From assembly GCA_902620465.1 (NCBI GenBank), contig CACNIF010000003.1, forward strand, positions 1 to 49,766: DNA of 49,766 bases, written 5' to 3'. The position numbers were made by a program, and so were the translations under genes. Origin of the DNA: an uncultured Pelagibacteraceae bacterium (GTDB lineage: Bacteria; Pseudomonadota; Alphaproteobacteria; Pelagibacterales; Pelagibacteraceae). The notes beneath the pieces were generated by a model. That model ran no database searches and was not told the DNA's origin. It saw only the letters and a program-made list of their open reading frames with translations. How positions within the stretch are numbered: position 1 is the first letter of the stretch; every line of letters starts with the position of its first letter. Of this stretch, positions 43,056-49,766 are shown piece by piece.

Positions 43056-44513
43056 GTGAATCAGCAAAAATCAAATAAAACACTAGTTAATTGGGATTTA
43101 GTAACAGTAAATCCAAGCAATAAAAATTGGAACTGGAAAGATTTATTTTGTTTTTGGGGAGTTGGCATCCAAAGTGTAATTGGATTTTCTTTGATCGCAT
43201 CTCTCTATATCGTATATGATTTAAATACTTTTGTAGTATTGTTTGGAACAATTTTTGCCTCTTTATTGGTTTATTTTTTTTCAAATTTAATTGGTAAGCC
43301 ATCTCAAAAATTTGGATTACCATTTGTAGTTTTATTGAGATCCTCAATGGGAGTAAGAGGAGCACAGTATATCGGATTTTTAAGAAGTATAGTTGGTATA
43401 TTTATGTTTGGAATTCAAACATATTTTTTATCAAAAGCATTGGGATATTTATTAAGAATTTTAATTTTTTCTATTGATAAAACTCTTTTACAGCAAGAAA
43501 TTTTTCTTATTTTTTTTATTGGATTAAACATCATAGATTGGATTTCAATTGTAGTCTCTATGGCGTTGCAAGTTATTTTATTTAGTATCGGAATGAATTA
43601 TAACAAAAAAATTATTAATTTTTCTGCAATCGTTGTCTATTCCGGGATGGCGTTATTCTTTTTTATAGTTTTATTAAGTGATGTTAAATTTACAGTTAAT
43701 GCATTTCTAGGTGCTTTAAGTTTTGAAAATTTTGCAGATAAAAACAATATTATACCTTTGATAACTGTATCAGGAACACTTTTTGCTTATTTTTCGATTG
43801 TTATTTTAAGTTTTGGTGACTTTTCAAGGTACATTGAAAATGAAAACCAACTTAAAAAAGGGAATTTAACTTTAATATTGAATTTAATAATTTTTTCTTT
43901 TTTTGCACTTTTTATTGTCATAGGTGCAGATGCTTTTCTAAAACAAAGTCCTGAAAATATTGAAAAAATACTTACAAATCCTACGGACATAATTGGTAAG
44001 TTGAATAATTTATTATTAACTAATTTAGTTTTGATTTTTATAATTATTGCGTCAGCTTCTACAAATTTAATTGCTAATTTTATTCCATCGCAATACTCTC
44101 TTATTAATTTATTTCCTACATCATTATCATTCAAAAGCTCAGGATTAGTGATTGGTTTAATCGGACTTCTAATAGGAGTTTTTTGGCTTACTGTTTTAAG
44201 TCAAATAGGAATTTTATCAATAATAGATACAATCGGAGCTTTTTTTGGACCAATTTTTGGAATAATGATTTCTGATTATTATTTTATTAGAAAGGGTAAT
44301 TTGATTAATAAAGACATTTATTCTCTAGAAAAAAATGGGTCGTATTATTTTTCAGGTGGTTGGCATATAAGAGGTACATATTCTTTATTTTTGGGATTTA
44401 TTTTCTCGGCCTCAACAATTTGGAACCCTAATTTAATGTTTTTACAATCTTATGCATGGATTATTGGCGCATTAATTTCTTCAATAACTTATTACTTATT
44501 GGCAAAAAAATAA
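43056..44513 (+). CDS. NCS1 family nucleobase:cation symporter
   Basis: A 485-aa protein starting with GTG, about 12 helices. NCS1 marks: NKNWNWKDLFCFWGVGIQ near the N-terminus, FGLPFVVLLRSSMGVRGAQY, SFGDFSRYIENENQL and PIFGIMISDYYFIRKG. The family imports cytosine, uracil, allantoin, hydantoins or vitamins. Specificity cannot be read from the sequence. It lies after dctM and five bases before an SDR gene. Confidence 0.87.
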   Translation: MNQQKSNKTLVNWDLVTVNPSNKNWNWKDLFCFWGVGIQSVIGFSLIASLYIVYDLNTFVVLFGTIFASLLVYFFSNLIGKPSQKFGLPFVVLLRSSMGVRGAQYIGFLRSIVGIFMFGIQTYFLSKALGYLLRILIFSIDKTLLQQEIFLIFFIGLNIIDWISIVVSMALQVILFSIGMNYNKKIINFSAIVVYSGMALFFFIVLLSDVKFTVNAFLGALSFENFADKNNIIPLITVSGTLFAYFSIVILSFGDFSRYIENENQLKKGNLTLILNLIIFSFFALFIVIGADAFLKQSPENIEKILTNPTDIIGKLNNLLLTNLVLIFIIIASASTNLIANFIPSQYSLINLFPTSLSFKSSGLVIGLIGLLIGVFWLTVLSQIGILSIIDTIGAFFGPIFGIMISDYYFIRKGNLINKDIYSLEKNGSYYFSGGWHIRGTYSLFLGFIFSASTIWNPNLMFLQSYAWIIGALISSITYYLLAKK

Positions 44514-44517
44514 TTTA

Positions 44518-45270
44518 ATGGACAAAATTACATTTAGTTTTGAGAATAGGACTGCAGTTATAACAGGTGGAGCTCAAGGATTTGGATTTGATATAGCTAG
44601 GAGATTTTTGAATTCAGGCGCTAAAGTAATAATTTGGGACAATGATCCAGACACACTAAAAAAATCTGTTAAAGAACTTAATAATACAAATTTAACCTCA
44701 AATGTTATTGATGTATCAAAATTTGAAGAAGTTGAAAACTGCACCAATGAAATCTTAGAAAACTCCAAGATTGACATATTAATTAATAACGCAGGAATAA
44801 CTGGCCCTACTGCCCCATTATGGGAATATGATCTAGAGAAGTGGAAAAAAGTAGTTGATATTAATTTGATGGGAACGTTTAATTGTTGCAAAGCAATAGT
44901 ACCAAATATGATTAAGAATAACTACGGAAGAATTGTTAATGTAGCATCTGTTGCGGGAAAAGATGGAAATGCAAATGCAAGTGCATATAGCGCAGGTAAA
45001 GCAGGTGCCATCGGACTAACAAAATCTTTAGGCAAAGAGCTTGCTGATAAAAATATAGCAGTAAATGCTGTCACTCCTGCAGGGGCAAAAACACGTATTT
45101 TAGATCAAATGACCAAAGAACACGTTCAAAAAATGCTTTCTAAGGTCCCTAGAGGTCGATTTCTTGAGGTCGAAGAGTTTACTTCCTTAGTTTGTTGGCT
45201 TTCATCAGAGGAAAATACTTTTACTACCGCAGCAGTTTACGACATAAGTGGTGGTCGTTCGACTTATTAA
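44518..45270 (+). CDS. SDR family oxidoreductase (FabG-like)
   Basis: A 250-aa short-chain dehydrogenase. TGGAQGFGFDIA is the cofactor motif near residue 17, NNAGITGP in the middle, NVASVAGKDG with catalytic Ser, and YSAGK with Tyr-Lys. The C-terminal DISGGRSTY end is typical. The company of TRAP and NCS1 transporters suggests catabolism of an imported hydroxy compound, but fatty-acid FabG activity is not excluded. Confidence 0.87.
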   Translation: MDKITFSFENRTAVITGGAQGFGFDIARRFLNSGAKVIIWDNDPDTLKKSVKELNNTNLTSNVIDVSKFEEVENCTNEILENSKIDILINNAGITGPTAPLWEYDLEKWKKVVDINLMGTFNCCKAIVPNMIKNNYGRIVNVASVAGKDGNANASAYSAGKAGAIGLTKSLGKELADKNIAVNAVTPAGAKTRILDQMTKEHVQKMLSKVPRGRFLEVEEFTSLVCWLSSEENTFTTAAVYDISGGRSTY

Positions 45271-45281
45271 CTTTTTGGTCT

Positions 45282-45404
45282 TTATTCAACTATTTTAGTA
45301 TTAGTTGTTTTAGCTCGGCTTATTTTGACATCTTTTGACATCACTGGCGCAAAAATCATAATTGACCAGTAAATTAACAGTATAAAAATTGAAATTGTCT
45401 TCAT
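45282..45404 (-). CDS. Small membrane protein (40 aa)
   Basis: A 40-codon frame: hydrophobic helix about residues 3-22 (ISIFILLIYWSIMIFAP), then a basic polar tail (KISRAKTTNTKIVE). It lies alone on the minus strand between two plus-strand genes. Two short repeats TGACATC/TTTTGACATC occur in its coding region. No family is recognised. Confidence 0.4.
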   Translation of the reverse strand: MKTISIFILLIYWSIMIFAPVMSKDVKISRAKTTNTKIVE

Positions 45405-45491
45405 AATTTATACATATTAGTCAAAGGTGATTTTTGAATGTTTAAATTTTGTCAAAATAATGTATTAACAATTTCTTTTTAAAAATTTTTA

Positions 45492-46142
45492 ATGAATATT
45501 TTAACCATAATCTTAATTTTTATTTTTGTATCTATTGGAACTGGATTTGCAAAAGAAATTAAAGTTTTTAACTTTACCAAAGATGAACTGTCAAATTTAG
45601 AGGTTAGAAAGGTGAGAGGAGCTGATAATAAGACAATTTATACAATTGGATCAAATGAAAATGGAAATTTCTTAAAAGCTGTTGCCGATAATGCAGCCTC
45701 AGGATTAGGAAAAGAGGTCAAAATTGATCTAAACAAAACTCCATTTATAAATATAACTTGGAAAATAGAAAAAGATCTACCCGGAATAAAAGAAAATACC
45801 AAAAAAGGACATGATTTTGCTGCTAGAGTTTTTGCAGTTAAAAAAACTGGTGCAACACCTTTATCTAATAGGGCTATAAATTACGTTTTCTCAAGCAACA
45901 ATGAAATTGGTTTTAGCTCCCCAAGTCCCTATACCAAAAAATCTATTGATAATGTTTTGGCAAGCACAAAAAAAAATTTAAACGAATGGGTTACCGTTAA
46001 AGCAAATGTAAAGGAAGATTTCAAAAGATTTCACGATCTAGATGTTAATGAGTTGGATGGATTAGCAATTATGTCTGATACAGATAACTCCAAAATGAAA
46101 GCTATAGCTTATTTTCAAAACATATATTTCTCCAAAAATTAA
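45492..46142 (+). CDS. DUF3047 domain protein, exported
   Basis: A 216-aa protein with a signal peptide (about residues 1-20, ends GFA). The DUF3047 pattern is visible: LKAVADNAASGLGKEV, INITWKIEKDLPG, GHDFAARVFAVKK, NRAINYVFSS and the DFKRFH...DGLAIMSDTDNS end. The family is a periplasmic beta-sandwich of unknown function. It is a single gene, flanked by tiny reverse ORFs. Confidence 0.85.
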   Translation: MNILTIILIFIFVSIGTGFAKEIKVFNFTKDELSNLEVRKVRGADNKTIYTIGSNENGNFLKAVADNAASGLGKEVKIDLNKTPFINITWKIEKDLPGIKENTKKGHDFAARVFAVKKTGATPLSNRAINYVFSSNNEIGFSSPSPYTKKSIDNVLASTKKNLNEWVTVKANVKEDFKRFHDLDVNELDGLAIMSDTDNSKMKAIAYFQNIYFSKN

Positions 46143-46283
46143 TTATAATTTCAAATATTTTTTCAAAAAAATATTAAAAAAAGCTAAAATAACAGCTACC
46201 AAAACATCTTCATGAGGACTAGCGCCAGGATAACCAAAGTTCCATGCAATAACCAATACTAACCAAATAACAAAGATGTTCAT
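46143..46283 (-). CDS. Small membrane protein (46 aa)
   Basis: A 46-codon frame with two hydrophobic stretches (residues 2-15 and 28-40) around a polar loop WNFGYPGASPHEDV. It ends one base after convergent DUF3047. The loop is not low-complexity, which favours real coding. The family is unknown. Confidence 0.5.
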   Translation of the reverse strand: MNIFVIWLVLVIAWNFGYPGASPHEDVLVAVILAFFNIFLKKYLKL

Positions 46284-46339
46284 AATATTTTATACCCTAG
46301 ATTCTATAAAATTAATTAATTATTTGATATAGTTATTTA

Positions 46340-46762
46340 ATGCACGAAAACTTCTTTCATGAATTAAAAGTATATTACGAGGATACAGATTCTGGTGGTG
46401 TAGTTTACTATGCGAATTATTTAAAATTTTTAGAAAGAGCCAGGACAGAAGCGCTTTTTTCAATTGGATACAGCAACAATAAAATTCAACAAGATTTTAA
46501 TTCTTTGATAATAGTTAAATCATGTAATATCGAATATAAAAAACCTGCTTATTTAGAGGATGAATTGACAGTAAGATCATTTGTTAAATCAATCACTAAA
46601 ACCTCTTTTTTTATGAATCAAATAATTACTAGAAATAATGAAGTGATTGTTGAGGCGCAAATTCATTTAGTTTTTGTTAATAAGGATGGTAAACCAAAAA
46701 AAATACCAGAGCAAATCTACTCAAAATTTAAACCGTATTTTTGTGATAGCATTAAGAAGTAG
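46340..46762 (+). CDS. ybgC: YbgC/FadM-type acyl-CoA thioesterase
   Basis: A 140-aa hot-dog-fold thioesterase. The YbgC signature YYEDTDSGGVVYYANYLKF is near residues 12-30 with the catalytic Asp in EDTD, followed by ERARTEALFSIGY. It hydrolyses acyl-CoA or acyl-ACP. In many bacteria it stands before tolQ, but no tol genes are here. It ends 11 bases inside the convergent glycosylase gene. Confidence 0.9.
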   Translation: MHENFFHELKVYYEDTDSGGVVYYANYLKFLERARTEALFSIGYSNNKIQQDFNSLIIVKSCNIEYKKPAYLEDELTVRSFVKSITKTSFFMNQIITRNNEVIVEAQIHLVFVNKDGKPKKIPEQIYSKFKPYFCDSIKK

Positions 46763-47432
46763 CTAATCTCCTTGCTTTTTTAAATAATTTTATCATCATT
46801 TTTTCAGAAATTAATTTTGTGTTAACGTTTCTTGGACTTGGATGATAGCTTGATAAAATTATTAATCCATTAGGCAACTTATGTGTTTTATTGTGTTTAA
46901 AAATAAATTTTTGTTCTAAATTAAATTTTTGTTTGTACAATTTCACACAATTATCAAAAGCAACTTTTCCTAATGTAACTATAACTTTCAAATTCTTTAA
47001 AAACAATATTTCCTTATCAAAAAAATTTGAGCAGTTAGAAATTTCAATGCTTAGTGGTTTATCTTCAGGAGGCACACACTTAAGAATATTAGTAATATAA
47101 GTAGATTTTAGTTTTAAATTATCTTCTAGATTTTTTGATAACGGAGAATTTGAAATTCCTACCTTGTGCAAACATTTAAATAAAAAATCTCCTGATTTAT
47201 CTCCAGTAAATGCTCTACCGGTTCTAGTACCACCATGAGCAGCAGGCGCTAGTCCGATGATAGCCATTTTAGAGCTTAAGTCTCCAAATCCAGGCACCGG
47301 TTTTCCCCAATACAGCTCATCTCTATTTTGTTTTCTCTTTATTGAACTTACTTTTCGGATAAACTTAACTAATCTTGGACACTTTTTACAATTAACTATT
47401 GTTTTATTCAAATCGTTTAATCTAATATCCAT
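46752..47432 (-). CDS. Uracil-DNA glycosylase superfamily protein (family 5-like)
   Basis: A 226-aa DNA-repair enzyme. CKKCPRL near residue 16 and a later Cys pair (ILKCVPPEDKP, NCSNF) give the four-cysteine iron-sulphur site. Motif A reads GLAPAAHGGTRTGRAFTGD and the C-terminal motif is SYHPSPRNVNT. The GLAPAAHGxxRTGR form is that of family 5 (UdgB) and not family 4. It would remove uracil or deaminated purines from DNA. It is divergent from the histidine phosphatase, overlapping no promoter space. Confidence 0.88.
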   Translation of the reverse strand: MDIRLNDLNKTIVNCKKCPRLVKFIRKVSSIKRKQNRDELYWGKPVPGFGDLSSKMAIIGLAPAAHGGTRTGRAFTGDKSGDFLFKCLHKVGISNSPLSKNLEDNLKLKSTYITNILKCVPPEDKPLSIEISNCSNFFDKEILFLKNLKVIVTLGKVAFDNCVKLYKQKFNLEQKFIFKHNKTHKLPNGLIILSSYHPSPRNVNTKLISEKMMIKLFKKARRLATS

Positions 47433-47434
47433 AA

Positions 47435-47998
47435 ATGAAATTTTTTAATTTCCTAATAATAATATTTATATCTTTAACATCATCTATTAAAGCAGATTTG
47501 AATGAAAATTTAATAAATCAATTAGAAGAGGGTGGAAAATTAATATTTATAAGACATGCATATGCACCTGGAAGTGGAGATCCAAATAATTTCAATTTAA
47601 ACGATTGTTCGACACAAAGAAATCTAAGTGATGAGGGAAAAAAACAGGCTAAATCTATCGGTAAATTTTTTATTAAAAATGAAATTAAAATTGATAAAGT
47701 TTTATCAAGTGAATGGTGTAGATGCAAAGAAACAGCAAAAATTGCATTTAAAGACTTTACTACAAAGAGTTTTTTAAATTCTTTCTACAGCTCTAAATTT
47801 TCAAAAAATAGGGAGAAACAGGTGAAAGCATTGAAAGAATATATTAAAAATTATAAAAACAATAATAATGAAAATTTAGTTTTAGTTACCCATTACGTTT
47901 TAATATCAGAAATTTTAAACTATGGATCATCATCGGGTGAAATAGTTGTATCTGATAAAAATTTTAATATTATAGATACTCAAGAAATATCTTATTGA
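47435..47998 (+). CDS. Histidine phosphatase superfamily protein, exported
   Basis: A 187-aa protein with a signal peptide (about residues 1-20). The phospho-accepting motif is RHAYAPGSGDP (RHG in classical members), followed by RNLSDEGKKQAKSIG, SSEWCRCKETA and the late catalytic His in LVLVTHYV. The RHA variant is common in exported members. The start lies two bases beyond the divergent glycosylase start. Confidence 0.85.
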   Translation: MKFFNFLIIIFISLTSSIKADLNENLINQLEEGGKLIFIRHAYAPGSGDPNNFNLNDCSTQRNLSDEGKKQAKSIGKFFIKNEIKIDKVLSSEWCRCKETAKIAFKDFTTKSFLNSFYSSKFSKNREKQVKALKEYIKNYKNNNNENLVLVTHYVLISEILNYGSSSGEIVVSDKNFNIIDTQEISY

Positions 47999-48001
47999 AT
48001 T

Positions 48002-48127
48002 ATGTCATCAAAAAGAGCAATAAAACAAGCACAAAAACAGGCCTATGCTAGACACAGGAGCAACATAACAAATAGTAGGTTTGGATCAAGAAAGAAAAAT
48101 TTTAATAAAAAAAATAAAAAGAACTAG
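48002..48127 (+). CDS. Very basic 41-aa protein
   Basis: A 41-codon frame starting three bases after the phosphatase stop. It begins MSSKRAIKQAQKQAYARHRS and ends in a Lys/Asn run. It has no hydrophobic helix. Composition suggests RNA or ribosome binding, but no family is recognised. Not low-complexity in its first 30 residues, which supports it being real. Confidence 0.5.
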   Translation: MSSKRAIKQAQKQAYARHRSNITNSRFGSRKKNFNKKNKKN

Positions 48128-48546
48128 CTTTCTTTTTCAAATTTTTCTATTTTTTTACATGTTGATATTTTTGAAAGGCCTTCCTCATCGTTAAGGACCG
48201 TTCTCATAAAAATTTCTTTTTTATCTTTTTCAAATAAAATTTGGGTATAAAATTGTGGATATCCATGCTTGTGAGTTAAAATTTTTCCATCCTCTTCGTA
48301 GATATTTTGGACGTAAGAATTAGATTTTTTTACACTTAAATCCGTTAATCTGTATTTTTGGAATGTTTTTTCTTTATAAACATAATTTCTAGTCATTATT
48401 CGTTCATTTAAATTAAGAATATACTCATTTTTTAAAAACTCATCTTGTTTATCATCACATTTACTCATGACAATAATTTCTGATTTTAAAATGTTAATCG
48501 GCAAAATTACAAAAAAGAAGATAGTAAAAATCTTAATTATTTTCAT
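48124..48546 (-). CDS. Hypothetical exported protein (140 aa)
   Basis: A 140-aa protein with a signal peptide (residues about 1-22, ends LKS). The mature part has two Cys (SKCDDKQ and ISTCKK) that could form a disulphide, and alternating strands such as HGYPQFYTQILFEKDKK. It is likely periplasmic. No family is recognised. It overlaps the upstream small membrane protein gene by 14 bases. Confidence 0.7.
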   Translation of the reverse strand: MKIIKIFTIFFFVILPINILKSEIIVMSKCDDKQDEFLKNEYILNLNERIMTRNYVYKEKTFQKYRLTDLSVKKSNSYVQNIYEEDGKILTHKHGYPQFYTQILFEKDKKEIFMRTVLNDEEGLSKISTCKKIEKFEKES

Positions 48547-48706
48547 TTTTTTCAGCGAAAAATAAACCTATAAGCGCTAAAGCTGTCCATCCTAAACCGA
48601 GAAGACCTTTATAAACACTTGTTTCTGCACTCCAAATTCCCAGAACTAACGCTCCAAAAACTAAACCCAAAATATATATAATTAGAACTATTGATGTTTT
48701 ACTCAT
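48533..48706 (-). CDS. Small two-helix membrane protein (57 aa)
   Basis: 57 aa from the ATG at 48706: helices about residues 5-24 and 31-50 (GLLGLGWTALALIGLFF), ending in a charged tail. An in-frame ATG at 48784 would add 26 residues; the longest frame, from 48889, would run through the tRNA gene and is not believable. The start is therefore uncertain. Coupled to the exported protein by overlap. Confidence 0.6.
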   Translation of the reverse strand: MSKTSIVLIIYILGLVFGALVLGIWSAETSVYKGLLGLGWTALALIGLFFAEKNENN

Positions 48707-48837
48707 TTTTTTAAGTTTTTTTTTAAAAAAAATACCATTTTCATTTTTATATGTATAGGTATCTTTCAAAACTTTATAATTCATTGTAATTGTCGTTGGA
48801 CAAATAGATTCAATAATATATAAAACCTTGAAATTGT

Positions 48838-48922
48838 GGGGCGATGGCGGAATTGGTAGACGCGTCGGTCTTAGGAACCGATAGAGCAATCTGTGAAGGT
48901 TCGAGTCCTTTTCGCCCTACCA
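48838..48922 (+). tRNA. tRNA-Leu (anticodon UAG)
   Basis: 85 bases with encoded CCA. The acceptor pairs GGGGCGA with TCGCCCT. The D-arm contains the conserved GG of TTGGTAGACGC. The anticodon stem TCGGT/ACCGA holds loop CTTAGGA with anticodon TAG, which reads CUA and other CUN codons. A short class II variable arm and T-loop TTCGAGT follow. The next gene starts ten bases after the CCA. Confidence 0.95.
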
Positions 48923-48932
48923 AATTTAAATT

Positions 48933-49766
48933 ATGAAAGTTACTGTTGAAAATAAAAAAGGTTTGAACAAAGATGTAAAAGTTTTTGTCGATAAAAAGAC
49001 AATGAACGTATACATGGATGAGAAATATGAGGAGATTAAAGGAACTGTTAATCTAAAGGGATTTAGACCTGGTAAGGTGCCAAGAGAAATTTTGAAGAGA
49101 CAGTTTGGCAAAGCTGTTTTTAGTGAAGTCTTAGACAAAGTCTTGAAGGAAACATCAACAAAAGCCTTGCAAGAAAATAAGATTAAACCAGCAGGTCAAC
49201 CAAAGCTAGATCTTAAAACTTATGGTGAAGACAAAGATTTAGAATATATTTTATCTGTTACAGAACTTCCAAAAGTTGAACTGAGATCAATAGAGAATAT
49301 TAAGTTCGATGAGTATATAGTTAAAATTGATCAAAAAGAAACTGACAAAAGAATAAATGATATTGCTAAAAATCAACCAAACTTTAAAGAGGCCTCGGAA
49401 ACAACGAAAGCAAAAAAAGGTGACTTAGTTGTTTTTGACTATAATGCAACAGTTGATGAAAAAACATTCAAAGGTGGAGAAGGTAAAAATACTCAATTAA
49501 CTTTAGGAAAAGATCTTTTCTTAAAAGGATTTGATGAACAATTAATCGGAGTCAAAAAGGGTGATGAAAAAATAGTATATGCAACGCTTCCTGAAAATTT
49601 TCCAGAAAAAGAATTTATTAACAAAAAAGCAAAATTTAAATGTACGATATCAGCAGTTAAAATTCCTGAAAACGTAAAAATTGATGATCAGTTTGCCAAA
49701 AATTTAGGTGCAAAAGATCTTAATGATCTTAAGTCGTTAATTACAAAACAAATAAATGATGAATAC
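48933..49766 (+). CDS. tig: Trigger factor (3' end outside the window)
   Basis: 278 codons visible, running off the edge. The N-terminal ribosome-binding signature is KGFRPGKVPREILKRQFG (about residues 43-60, family GFRxGKxP). The PPIase (FKBP-like) domain starts near residue 155 with KKGDLVVFDYNA, then LTLGKDLFLKGFDEQLIGVKKGD. It folds nascent chains at the ribosome exit. There is no ribosome site before the ATG, which sits ten bases behind the tRNA-Leu. The usual clpP/clpX neighbours would lie beyond the window. Confidence 0.94.
   Translation, partial: MKVTVENKKGLNKDVKVFVDKKTMNVYMDEKYEEIKGTVNLKGFRPGKVPREILKRQFGKAVFSEVLDKVLKETSTKALQENKIKPAGQPKLDLKTYGEDKDLEYILSVTELPKVELRSIENIKFDEYIVKIDQKETDKRINDIAKNQPNFKEASETTKAKKGDLVVFDYNATVDEKTFKGGEGKNTQLTLGKDLFLKGFDEQLIGVKKGDEKIVYATLPENFPEKEFINKKAKFKCTISAVKIPENVKIDDQFAKNLGAKDLNDLKSLITKQINDEY

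Noticed and set aside
48707..48889. Long form of the small membrane protein reading through the tRNA-Leu
   Set aside because: The upstream part is the antisense of a clear tRNA and its leader; a shorter start at 48706 leaves a complete two-helix protein.

Overview
This window looks like a chromosomal segment of a SAR11-clade alphaproteobacterium (Pelagibacterales, 'Candidatus Pelagibacter'-like). The reasons are very AT-rich DNA, near-continuous coding with tiny or overlapping intergenic gaps, a TPP riboswitch directly in front of an SSS-family symporter (the ThiV arrangement known from SAR11), an aprM-aprB-aprA set, a TRAP transporter and many very small genes. No rRNA, CRISPR array, insertion sequence or phage gene was seen, and no gene-free stretch exceeds 300 bases. 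The organism is inferred from content, not from a search.

Layout. 1-4.3 kb: the 3' part of an SGNH-like gene, the TPP riboswitch with thiV, and an ABC-2 exporter pair. 4.4-7.6 kb: isocitrate lyase (aceA) and an unknown 53-aa gene, divergent from a RamB/ScfR-type regulator. The shared promoter carries at least seven TTTACAAA-like boxes, several of them 9 bp apart. 7.6-11.3 kb: GNAT-like protein, site-2 protease, HU and the ammonium transporter, with several hairpins. 11.3-16.8 kb: glycosyltransferase-like protein, rhodanese, HCCA isomerase/DsbA-like protein, ABA4-like protein, RecX, CysQ-like phosphatase, DUF3553, MnmA and a 27-aa basic protein. 16.9-22.2 kb: cystathionine beta-lyase, MFS transporter, a p-aminobenzoate set (pabB, pabA, pabC) and a HIT protein.

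22.2-31.5 kb is a coherent organosulfur region. SuyAB releases sulfite from sulfolactate and Xsc releases it from sulfoacetaldehyde. AprBA with its AprM membrane anchor could oxidise sulfite to APS. A TSUP (TauE/SafE) carrier and a YeiH-type membrane protein are candidate sulfur-anion exporters. An unknown 116-aa protein and a 44-aa membrane protein sit inside this block, and no ATP sulfurylase gene is visible.

31.5-35.9 kb is a cassette that starts inside the xsc stop region. It encodes an SxtJ-like protein, an SxtK/DUF5989-like micro-protein, a methyltransferase, an unrecognised His-motif membrane protein, a second SxtK-like copy and a NodU/SxtI-type O-carbamoyltransferase. This is the best candidate in the window for an undescribed small-molecule or glycan-modification system. 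35.9-39.8 kb: a minus-strand operon (GMC oxidoreductase, TerC-like protein, SDR, M23 peptidase, 38-aa protein). 39.9-45.3 kb: a TRAP transporter with an internal terminator-like hairpin after dctP, an NCS1 symporter and an SDR. 45.3-49.8 kb: a DUF3047 protein, a YbgC-type thioesterase, a family 5-like uracil-DNA glycosylase, a histidine phosphatase, several tiny ORFs, tRNA-Leu(UAG) and the 5' part of trigger factor.
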